A stretch of DNA of 35,288 nucleotides from Deltaproteobacteria bacterium (lineage in GTDB: Bacteria; Desulfobacterota; Desulfobacteria; Desulfobacterales; BuS5): positions 1 to 35,288 of the forward strand of contig JAGGWL010000357.1 of assembly GCA_021157555.1 (NCBI GenBank). Reading direction: 5' to 3'. Made by a program: the position numbers and the translations under genes. This document shows, in pieces, positions 22,245-29,476 of the stretch. Under the pieces are notes generated by a model. That model was not told the DNA's origin. It did no database searches and saw nothing but the letters and a program-made list of their open reading frames with translations. Numbering within the stretch: position 1 is the first letter of the stretch; every line of letters begins with the position of its first letter.

Positions 22245-22690
22245 AAAAATCTTCTCTTGAAACCTCTGTAGGCATTTTTGTGCTGATAGGAATGTTATGT
22301 ATAGGATATCTTGCTATCAAGCTTGGTAAAATGGAATGGATAGGCGATAACAATTATGAGCTTACAGCCAGATTTGAGTCGGTTTCAGGTTTAAAAGTAG
22401 GCGCACAGGTTGAAATGGCGGGTGTCCCCATTGGACAGGTCAAGTCCATAAATCTTGATCAGGATCGCCAGGTTGCACTTGTAAAAGTTAAAATTCAAAA
22501 TGGAATTATACTAACGGATGATGTTATTGCTTCGGTAAAGACCTCCGGCCTGATAGGAGATAAATTTATAAAAATGACTCCGGGCGGTTCTGATGAAATT
22601 TTAAAAAAAGGGGATGCTATTACAGAGACGGAATCATCTCTGGATATTGAAGATCTAATCAGCAAATATGCCTTTGGTAGTGTAGAATAG
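22241..22690 (+). CDS. mlaD: MlaD-type MCE-domain protein
   Basis: 149 residues with one N-terminal membrane helix (ETSVGIFVLIGMLCIGYLAIKLG) and a single MCE domain (about 38-117: YELTARFESVSGLKVGAQVEMAGV and onward). MlaD hexamers form a hydrophobic channel on the periplasmic face of the MlaEF complex. The C-terminal tail is short (SLDIEDLISKYAFGSVE). CGGAGA stands before the ATG, which overlaps the mlaF stop. Confidence 0.95.
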   Translation: MKKSSLETSVGIFVLIGMLCIGYLAIKLGKMEWIGDNNYELTARFESVSGLKVGAQVEMAGVPIGQVKSINLDQDRQVALVKVKIQNGIILTDDVIASVKTSGLIGDKFIKMTPGGSDEILKKGDAITETESSLDIEDLISKYAFGSVE

Positions 22691-22702
22691 GAGATATTTT
22701 AG

Positions 22703-23332
22703 ATGACTTTAAGAAAAATAATCCAGATTTCTGTTTTACTTTTTTTTTGCGCTTTTACTTCAATGGGATATGGCCGGCAGCCGATGGAAACGTTAAAGCA
22801 GCCTATTAATAATGTTCTCATGATACTGAAAGATCCTCAATACAAGGCAGCTTCTAAAAAAAGCCTGCAGCGTGACAAAATTTTTGAAACAGTGCGTAGT
22901 TTGTTCGATTTTCCAACAATTACAAAGCTGTCTCTCGGAAAATACAGGAAAACCTTTACACCTGAACAGTTAAAGGCTTTAATTGATGTTTTTACCGAAT
23001 TCCTTGGCAAAATATATATTAATAAAATGCTTTCAGAATTTAAAGATGAAGAGGTTCTTTATATAGCCGAGGATATGTTGACCGAAAAAAAAGCAATTGT
23101 AAAAACCAGTATCCTCCGGGACAAAGGTAATATTGCGGTAAACTACCGTATGCATCTTCATGGCGGAGTATGGTCTGTTTATGATGTAAGAGCGGAGGGT
23201 GTAAGCCTTGTAAAAAACTATCGCACACAGTTCAGTCAGATTCTTTTTAAAGAAAAGCCTGAAATATTAATGCAAAAACTTCAAAAAAAATTAAACGAAC
23301 AAGAGTCAGAAACCGATGCTCCACAGCCTTAA
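22703..23332 (+). CDS. mlaC: MlaC/Ttg2D-type periplasmic phospholipid carrier
   Basis: 209 residues: a signal peptide (KIIQISVLLFFCAFTSMGYG) followed by the MlaC fold with RSLFDFPTITKLSLGKYRKTFTPEQ in its N-terminal half and NYRMHLHGGVWSVYDVRAEGVSLVKNYR near the C-terminus. It shuttles phospholipid across the periplasm between MlaA and MlaD. AGGAGA precedes the ATG. The end overlaps mlaA by 17 nt. Confidence 0.94.
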   Translation: MTLRKIIQISVLLFFCAFTSMGYGRQPMETLKQPINNVLMILKDPQYKAASKKSLQRDKIFETVRSLFDFPTITKLSLGKYRKTFTPEQLKALIDVFTEFLGKIYINKMLSEFKDEEVLYIAEDMLTEKKAIVKTSILRDKGNIAVNYRMHLHGGVWSVYDVRAEGVSLVKNYRTQFSQILFKEKPEILMQKLQKKLNEQESETDAPQP

Positions 23333-24104
23333 ACTTTTGTTATTGATTTTGACTCTGTTTTTATGCAGTTATATAACTTCCGTTTTTGCATCGGAATCTT
23401 CTTTGCAGGCTGGCAGTATTATAAATAATAGCACAATAGATGATGATTTTGCGGACGAAGAGCTTGAGCTGTTTGATGAAGAGGGTGATTTAGAGAACAA
23501 CCGGATTGCGGATCCTATTAAGTACTGGAACATTGGCATGTATTATTTTAATGACAAGCTCTACTTTTGGGGCATCAAACCTTTGACTAAAGGTTATATT
23601 GCGATTACTTCCAAAAGCATACGGTCAGGTGTAAAAAATTTTTTTTCCAACATTACCACACCAATACGACTTGTGAATTGTATTCTTCAATTAAAAATTA
23701 AAAACACAGGAACGGAAACAGCAAGATTTGTTATCAACAGCACCATAGGCATACTCGGTTTTGCAGATCCTGCAAAAGAATATTACGGCCTGGAACCTAA
23801 AGATGAAGATTTAGGTCAAACTTTTGGATTTTATGGTATAGGCAATGGTTTCTATGTAGTTTGGCCATTTCTGGGACCATCATCTTTACGCGATTCCGCA
23901 GGTCTTTTGGGTGATAGATTCCTTAACCCTGTATCTTATGTTAAACCCTGGGAAGCCTCCATAGCGATTACAGGTTATAAAACAGTAAATAATACATCTT
24001 TTAAAATAGGGGATTATGAAAGCCTTAAAGCCGCGGCACTAACCCCTTATGAATCGTTAAAGGATGTGTATACACAAAATCGTAGAAAAAAAATAAATGA
24101 ATAA
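23316..24104 (+). CDS. mlaA: MlaA (VacJ) outer-membrane lipid transport protein
   Basis: 262 residues. Extracts mislocalised phospholipid from the outer leaflet of the outer membrane and hands it to MlaC. The MlaA core is clear: DPIKYWNIGMYYFNDKLYFW, RLVNCILQLK, INSTIGILGFADPA, EDLGQTFGFYGIGNGFYVVWPFLGPSSLRD. The signal peptide has a cysteine (LFLCSY), but LFLC is a poor lipobox and VFA/S fits signal peptidase I better. So, unlike E. coli MlaA, it may not be lipidated. It overlaps mlaC by 17 nt, which completes an E-F-D-C-A cluster. Confidence 0.93.
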   Translation: MLHSLKLLLLILTLFLCSYITSVFASESSLQAGSIINNSTIDDDFADEELELFDEEGDLENNRIADPIKYWNIGMYYFNDKLYFWGIKPLTKGYIAITSKSIRSGVKNFFSNITTPIRLVNCILQLKIKNTGTETARFVINSTIGILGFADPAKEYYGLEPKDEDLGQTFGFYGIGNGFYVVWPFLGPSSLRDSAGLLGDRFLNPVSYVKPWEASIAITGYKTVNNTSFKIGDYESLKAAALTPYESLKDVYTQNRRKKINE

Positions 24105-24113
24105 GGAGAGTTA

Positions 24114-25694
24114 ATGAAAGTACTGGTAAGTGATAATCTCGGTCAAATTGGTATCGAAATGTTTCAAAAAGAAAAGAATATTGATGTTGATGTTAAAACA
24201 GGGCTTGCTCCTGAGGAATTAAAAGAGATAATTTCCGAATATGATGCTCTGGTTATCAGAAGCGCTACCAAAGTAACTGAAGAACTTCTTGAAGCCGCAA
24301 CTAATTTAAAAGTGGTGGGCAGGGCCGGCATAGGACTTGATAATGTTGATATTCCCGCAGCCACAAAACGGGGCGTGGTGGTTATGAACACACCTGGCGG
24401 CAATGTGATCACCACTGCCGAGCATGCCATAGCCATGATACTATCCCTGACGCGTAATATTCCGGCAGGGACTTCATCCTTAAAGGAAGGTTTGTGGAAT
24501 AAAAAAAAGTTGCAGGGAAGAGAAATTTATAACAAAACATTAGGTTTGATTGGTTTTGGAAAAATTGGTTCAATAGTCGCAGACCGAGCTCAGGGCCTTA
24601 AAATGAAGGTTATTGTGTATGATCCTTTTGTTACTCCTGAGCTTATTGAAAAGTCCGGTGTTAAATCTGTTTCTCTGGAAGAGCTTTACAGCAGATCCGA
24701 TTATATTACTGTTCATGTTCCAAAAATGAAAGAAACAACCGGTTTGCTGAATGAAGATGCCTTTAATCAGATGAACGACGGTGTAATGGTGGTAAATTGC
24801 GCGCGCGGTGGAATTATTGATGAAACAGCCTTGTACAATGCCATGAAGTCAGGCAAGGTTGCTGGCGCTGCTCTGGATGTTTTTGAAAGCGAACCTCCAG
24901 GTGAATCTCCTCTTTTTGAATTTGACAGATTTATCTGTACTCCTCACCTGGGTGCCTCAACCAAAGAGGCACAAACAAATGTAGCCGTTGCGGTTGCAGG
25001 CCAGATTATAGAATACCTTAATAACGGAACAATTCTTAATGCCGTCAATGTTCCTTCAGTTACAGGTGATCTGCTTGATAAACTTGGCCCTTTTTTAACA
25101 ATCGCAGACCGGATGGGGTGCCTGCTGGCTCAGCTTATAGATTGTCCCTTAAAAGAAGTTATTATTGAATATCGCGGCGATTTTCAGGGACTCGACATGT
25201 CTCCCGTATCAACTGCAGTTTTAAAAGGGCTCCTTTCTTCAGCCGTTAAAGATGATGTAAATTTTGTTAATGCAAATATTATAGCAAAAGAAAGAGGCAT
25301 AAAGGTTCTGGAGACCTACAGCTCTGAATCTGAAGACTATATAAATCTGATTACGGTTAAAGCGATAACTACAGGGGCGACAACTATTGTTTCAGGCACA
25401 ATTTTCGGCAAGCATGATGCGCGAGTTGTAAAAATAAATAATTTCAGGGTGGAACTTATTCCAGAGGGTCATCTTGCGCTGATACATAATATGGATAAGC
25501 CTGGAGCCATAGGGAGCATAGGTACAGTTCTTGGTGAACATAAAATTAATATTGCAAGGATGCAGGTGGGGCAGGAAGAAGATGGCGAAAAAAATATTAT
25601 ATTTTTGCGCACAGATGTTCCTTTTACAGATGAAGCTATAGAGAACCTTCGAAACCTGCCACTGGTTAAGACGGTAACACCTCTTGAGCTTTAA
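24114..25694 (+). CDS. serA: D-3-phosphoglycerate dehydrogenase
   Basis: Oxidises 3-phosphoglycerate, the first step of serine synthesis. It has 526 residues, the long form with an intervening ASB domain and a C-terminal ACT domain. The NAD fold has GLIGFGKIGSIVADRAQG; catalytic Arg, Glu and His sit in NCARGGIIDE and CTPHLGASTKEAQ. The ACT region (from about 455: LIHNMDKPGAIGSIGTVLG) probably senses serine. AAGGAGAG precedes the ATG, 9 nt after mlaA. Serine is the co-substrate of TrpB, so grouping with trp genes makes metabolic sense, though that link is inference. Confidence 0.96.
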   Translation: MKVLVSDNLGQIGIEMFQKEKNIDVDVKTGLAPEELKEIISEYDALVIRSATKVTEELLEAATNLKVVGRAGIGLDNVDIPAATKRGVVVMNTPGGNVITTAEHAIAMILSLTRNIPAGTSSLKEGLWNKKKLQGREIYNKTLGLIGFGKIGSIVADRAQGLKMKVIVYDPFVTPELIEKSGVKSVSLEELYSRSDYITVHVPKMKETTGLLNEDAFNQMNDGVMVVNCARGGIIDETALYNAMKSGKVAGAALDVFESEPPGESPLFEFDRFICTPHLGASTKEAQTNVAVAVAGQIIEYLNNGTILNAVNVPSVTGDLLDKLGPFLTIADRMGCLLAQLIDCPLKEVIIEYRGDFQGLDMSPVSTAVLKGLLSSAVKDDVNFVNANIIAKERGIKVLETYSSESEDYINLITVKAITTGATTIVSGTIFGKHDARVVKINNFRVELIPEGHLALIHNMDKPGAIGSIGTVLGEHKINIARMQVGQEEDGEKNIIFLRTDVPFTDEAIENLRNLPLVKTVTPLEL

Positions 25695-25718
25695 TTTTTT
25701 TTGAACGGGAGATAAACA

Positions 25719-26024
25719 ATGTCCGATAAAAAAAATTTTGTGTTAAAAGATAATAATCCGGCAGAAAGTCAACATAATGTGATGCCGGGAATTGATTTTT
25801 CTACATTTATAATGTCCTTGAATGCATCTATTCTGGTAAATCTTGGATTAATGGATGATCCAGTGACCGGGGAAAAAAGTAAAGACCTGCTTATGGGGAA
25901 ACAAACCATTGATGTTTTAAGCATGCTGCAGGAAAAGACCAAAGGCAACCTGACTCCTGAGGAGGATAATCTGCTAAAACATATCCTGTACGAACTGCGT
26001 ATACTTTATGTCAAGCAGCAATAG
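25719..26024 (+). CDS. DUF1844 family protein
   Basis: A 101-residue helical protein. The core IDFSTFIMSLNASILVNLGLMDDP followed by DLLMGKQTIDVLSMLQEKTKGNLT and ending LLKHILYELRILYV matches DUF1844. The function is unknown. It is common in Deltaproteobacteria and Acidobacteria and often near housekeeping genes. CGGGAGA precedes the ATG. It lies 24 nt after serA. Confidence 0.9.
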   Translation: MSDKKNFVLKDNNPAESQHNVMPGIDFSTFIMSLNASILVNLGLMDDPVTGEKSKDLLMGKQTIDVLSMLQEKTKGNLTPEEDNLLKHILYELRILYVKQQ

Positions 26025-26102
26025 AAACCATTGATTTTTTATGTAGATTTTAATGCAGGGGCGGTGTGTAAACTGCCCTTGCAATTTTTATATTATACCT
26101 TA

Positions 26103-27074
26103 ATGACTATTACTTACAACCCCACCATTGAACCTTCAGGACGGATCAAAGTTTTATCCCCGGCTAAAATTAATCTTTTTTTACATATTACAGGAAAAAG
26201 ACCGGATGGATATCATAATTTGCTATCCCTGATGTGCTGCATTAATCTTTATGATACACTCTATATCAATTTGGACGCTAAAAGAACAGGCATTACATGC
26301 ACCCATCCAGACGTTCCATTAGACAAAACAAACATAGCCCTTAAAGCCGCAAGCACCTTCCTTAAAGCAATAAATATTGATAAAGCCGTCGGAATTCATA
26401 TAACAAAACGAATACCTGTTGGTGCAGGACTTGGCGGAGGCAGCAGTAATGCTGCCGCAGTTCTTCTGGCATTAAATTATTATTATGATCATCCTTGCTC
26501 CATGGATAAATTAATTTCAATGGGACTTTCCCTTGGAGCTGATGTCCCTTTTTTAATTTTCCGCAAACCTGCCGTTGTTTCAGGAATAGGGGAAAAACTT
26601 GAATCGTTTCATGGTTTGTCGAACAGACATATTTTATTGATATACCCGGGTTTTAGCATCTCGACCGCGGAGATATTTAAAAAATACGATTTAAGATTGA
26701 CAAAAACAAAAAATAAAAATAAAATTAATCTTTTTGTAAAGGACAAAAATAAAATTGAATCCTTGTTATGGAACGATCTGGAAAAAATTGCGGCAACAGA
26801 GTATCCTGAAATATATGATGTAAAGAAAGCTCTTTTGAGTCAGGGCGCACAAGGAGTCCTTATGACAGGAAGCGGATCTGCTGTTTTTGGCCTTTTTTCT
26901 GATTTTAGCAGAGCAAAAACAGCCTGTGATGCCATTTCGCGTAATATTAACTGGCAGCTTTTTCTCACGGATTTAGTTATACCTACTGGGGCGTCGTCAA
27001 GTGGTAAGACACAGGACTTTGATTCCTGCATTCGGAGGTTCGAACCCTCCCGCCCCAGCCATATAATATTTTGA
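26103..27074 (+). CDS. ispE: 4-diphosphocytidyl-2-C-methyl-D-erythritol kinase, frame runs through a tRNA gene
   Basis: GHMP kinase of the non-mevalonate isoprenoid pathway. It is 323 residues to the first stop, longer than the usual 280-300. LSPAKINLFLHITGKRPDGYH and the ATP loop PVGAGLGGGSSNAAAVL are intact, and MTGSGSAVFGLF marks the C-terminal domain. The family's normal end falls near LFLTDLVIP. The frame then continues without a stop through the whole tRNA-Gln gene and ends at TGA 27072. I start at the ATG at 26103, just before the conserved domain; no ribosome site is obvious and the frame is open further upstream (26031). Confidence 0.9.
   Translation: MTITYNPTIEPSGRIKVLSPAKINLFLHITGKRPDGYHNLLSLMCCINLYDTLYINLDAKRTGITCTHPDVPLDKTNIALKAASTFLKAINIDKAVGIHITKRIPVGAGLGGGSSNAAAVLLALNYYYDHPCSMDKLISMGLSLGADVPFLIFRKPAVVSGIGEKLESFHGLSNRHILLIYPGFSISTAEIFKKYDLRLTKTKNKNKINLFVKDKNKIESLLWNDLEKIAATEYPEIYDVKKALLSQGAQGVLMTGSGSAVFGLFSDFSRAKTACDAISRNINWQLFLTDLVIPTGASSSGKTQDFDSCIRRFEPSRPSHIIF
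26987..27061 (+). tRNA. tRNA-Gln (anticodon TTG)
   Basis: A 75-nt cloverleaf: acceptor TGGGGCG/CGCCCCA, anticodon loop ACTTTGATT (anticodon TTG), T arm GGTTCGAACCC, discriminator G and encoded CCA. It lies wholly inside the 3' end of the ispE reading frame, on the same strand. The order ispE, tRNA-Gln, prs, rplY, pth is a known arrangement in Deltaproteobacteria. Confidence 0.97.
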
Positions 27075-27099
27075 ATTCTGATAGAGATTTAATGAATAA

Positions 27100-28050
27100 A
27101 TGGATAACCTTATGAATGAAATGGTATTATTTACCGGAAACTCAAATCCGGGGTTAGCAAAAAAGATATCGGCTTATATTGATAAACCTCTTGGTTCCGC
27201 AAAGGTAGAAACCTTCTCCGATGGAGAGATTCAGATTGAAATTCAGGAAAATGTAAGGGGAAAAGATGTTTTTTTACTTCAGTCTACCTGCACTCCTGTA
27301 AATAACAATTTGGTAGAACTACTGCTCATGCTGGATGCTTTAAAGCGTGCTTCAGCCAGCAGGATTACAGCCGTAATACCTTATTACGGATATGCACGCC
27401 AGGATAAAAAAGTAGCTCCGCGGGTACCTATCAGCGCAAAATTAATAGCAGACCTGGTAGCTGCTGCAGGTGCCACAAGGGTAATCACGATGGATTTGCA
27501 TGCAGGCCAGATTCAGGGTTTTTTCAATATTCCGGTTGACAATCTTTATGCTGCTCCTGTTATTATTGAATATGTAAAAAAGAATTTTGATCATGATCTT
27601 GTAATTGTTTCACCTGATGCAGGAGGCGCTGAAAGGGCAAGGGCTTTTGCCAAACGGCTCAAAGCAGGTCTGGCAGTTATTGACAAACGAAGAAGTGCTC
27701 CCAACCAGGCTAAAGCCATGGCGGTTATTGGTGATGTAAAGGGAAAAATAACAGTAATTCTTGATGATATGGTTGATACTGCAGGTACATTAACAGAAGC
27801 TGCGGCAGCATTGAATACAAACGGAGCTTGTGAGGTTCATGCCTGCTGTTCTCATTCTGTCCTGTCAGGTCCGGCTATTCAGCGTATTAATGATTCGGTC
27901 TTAAAAAGCCTTTTAATAACCGATACAATTCCGCTAAGTAAAAACGCAGCAGAGTGTGACAAAATCAAGATTCTTAGTATAGCAGACCTGGTCGGAGAAG
28001 CGATAATCCGATGTCATAACGGAGATTCCGTAACTTCTCTTTTTGTTTAA
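27100..28050 (+). CDS. prs: Ribose-phosphate pyrophosphokinase
   Basis: Makes PRPP from ribose-5-phosphate and ATP for nucleotide, histidine and tryptophan synthesis. It is 316 residues. FTGNSNPGLAKKI at the N-terminus, DLHAGQIQGFF, and the PRPP-binding loop ILDDMVDTAGTL are complete. Three in-frame ATGs (27100, 27112, 27121) are possible starts; none has a strong ribosome site. It lies 38 nt after the tRNA-Gln. A compact repeat follows its stop by 15 nt. Confidence 0.96.
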   Translation: MDNLMNEMVLFTGNSNPGLAKKISAYIDKPLGSAKVETFSDGEIQIEIQENVRGKDVFLLQSTCTPVNNNLVELLLMLDALKRASASRITAVIPYYGYARQDKKVAPRVPISAKLIADLVAAAGATRVITMDLHAGQIQGFFNIPVDNLYAAPVIIEYVKKNFDHDLVIVSPDAGGAERARAFAKRLKAGLAVIDKRRSAPNQAKAMAVIGDVKGKITVILDDMVDTAGTLTEAAAALNTNGACEVHACCSHSVLSGPAIQRINDSVLKSLLITDTIPLSKNAAECDKIKILSIADLVGEAIIRCHNGDSVTSLFV

Positions 28051-28065
28051 ATTTTTTTACGAATT

Positions 28066-28101
28066 TTGGAAACGAGGACTAAATAACTTCCCCGTTCCTT
28101 A
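28066..28101. repeat. Short deletion form of the AGGAACGGGGACG element
   Basis: GGAAACGAGGACTAAATAAC followed immediately by TTCCCCGTTCCTTAT. Left and right terminal repeats are fused with almost no interior. Lies between prs and rplY. Confidence 0.5.
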
Positions 28102-28124
28102 TATTATTTTAGGAGGTTCTTTTT

Positions 28125-28784
28125 TTGGACTTTGTTGAATTAAAAGCAAATATTAGAAAAACATCCGGTTCAGACGTTGCCCGGAGATTGAGAGCTGCAG
28201 GGAAACTTCCTGCGGTGCTTTACGGCCAGTCAATTGACCCCACTTTGCTCTCTCTCGACATTCATGATTTTGAATTGAGCTTAAAAAAAAGCAAAAGGGG
28301 CTTTTCTCTCTATAATCTATCCATTCTGAATGGAAACAGCACTACCAGGCCTGTAATGATTAAAGAATTGCAGACCGATCCCTTAACAAGAATGTTGCTG
28401 CATGTTGATTTTTATGAAATCTCAATGGATCGCAAAATCAAGGTCAACATTCCAGTTGTTCCAACAGGCAAATCAAAAGGTGCGGAACTTGGAGGGATTT
28501 TGCAGGTAATCAGGCGTGAGCTTGAGGTCTTTTGTTTTCCGAACGAAATTCCCGAATGCATTGAAATAGATGTAACAGATCTTGATATAGGTAATTCAGT
28601 ACATGTTGAAGATATTTCTCTGGATGGAAATATTGAAATTCCGGCGGAAGTAAATTTTACAGTTATTACCGTCATAGGAGCAAAGGCTGATGAAGAAATA
28701 GAAGAAGAGGCCGAAGAAGGCGAGGAAGGCGAGGAAGAAGGGGCCGAAAAAGGTGATACTTCTGAAAGCCCTGGAAAGGATTAA
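28125..28784 (+). CDS. rplY: Large ribosomal subunit protein bL25 (Ctc form)
   Basis: Binds 5S rRNA in the large ribosomal subunit. It has 219 residues, the long Ctc form: an L25 domain (1-90) plus the TL5 C-terminal domain (91-185) and an acidic tail of about 30 residues rich in Glu and Gly. It starts with TTG at 28125; AGGAGG eight nt upstream makes that start convincing. pth follows after 3 nt, which is a classic pairing. Confidence 0.95.
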   Translation: MDFVELKANIRKTSGSDVARRLRAAGKLPAVLYGQSIDPTLLSLDIHDFELSLKKSKRGFSLYNLSILNGNSTTRPVMIKELQTDPLTRMLLHVDFYEISMDRKIKVNIPVVPTGKSKGAELGGILQVIRRELEVFCFPNEIPECIEIDVTDLDIGNSVHVEDISLDGNIEIPAEVNFTVITVIGAKADEEIEEEAEEGEEGEEEGAEKGDTSESPGKD

Positions 28785-28787
28785 TTT

Positions 28788-29375
28788 TTGCCTGATCCAC
28801 TCCATCTTGTCATCGGTCTTGGCAACCCTGGCGAACAATACAGGAAAACTCGTCATAATGCCGGATTTATGTTGATAAATGCTATTGCGGATACCTTTTC
28901 AATTGACCTTAATAAAAAAAAATTTGATACTGAATTTGGGCGAGGATATATAGAAGAAGTTGAAGTTATTTTGGCAAAACCGCAGGCATTCATGAACAGA
29001 AGCGGGCCTCCGGTTCAGAAACTGGCGGCTTATTTTAATATATCAATTCAGAATATTTTGGTCATTCATGATGATATTGACCTCAATTTAGGAAGAATAA
29101 AAATAAAAAAGAAAGGAGGGGGTGGAGGACACAATGGTGTAAAATCGCTGATCAATGCTTTAAATAGCGGTGATTTTCCAAGACTTCGGATAGGTACAGG
29201 ACGTCCCGATGAGCATACGGAAGTTATTGGCCATGTTCTCGGCAGATTTACAAATAGAGAGTCTGAAATCATGGAACGAACCCTTTTCAGAGCAAAAGAG
29301 GCGGTTGCTATAATTCTTTGTGATGGTATTAAGGAAGGAATGAACAGATTTAATGTAAATTTTATTGACTGTTAA
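28788..29375 (+). CDS. pth: Peptidyl-tRNA hydrolase
   Basis: Releases peptides from prematurely dropped peptidyl-tRNA. It is 195 residues. GLGNPGEQYRKTRHNAGF contains Asn12 and the catalytic His23; KPQAFMNRSG (Asn70) and IHDDIDL (Asp96) are intact, as is GGGGGHNG. The start is TTG at 28788, with GGAAAGGA upstream, 3 nt after rplY. The use of TTG in two successive genes suggests translational coupling. Confidence 0.96.
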   Translation: MPDPLHLVIGLGNPGEQYRKTRHNAGFMLINAIADTFSIDLNKKKFDTEFGRGYIEEVEVILAKPQAFMNRSGPPVQKLAAYFNISIQNILVIHDDIDLNLGRIKIKKKGGGGGHNGVKSLINALNSGDFPRLRIGTGRPDEHTEVIGHVLGRFTNRESEIMERTLFRAKEAVAIILCDGIKEGMNRFNVNFIDC

Positions 29376-29476
29376 GGGGCCTTTATAATTATAAATTTAG
29401 TTCAGTCATGTTTGGATGGATGGATAAAAATTATAATTTTCTCAAGGTCTCGCTTTATTGAAAATGGAGGATGAAT

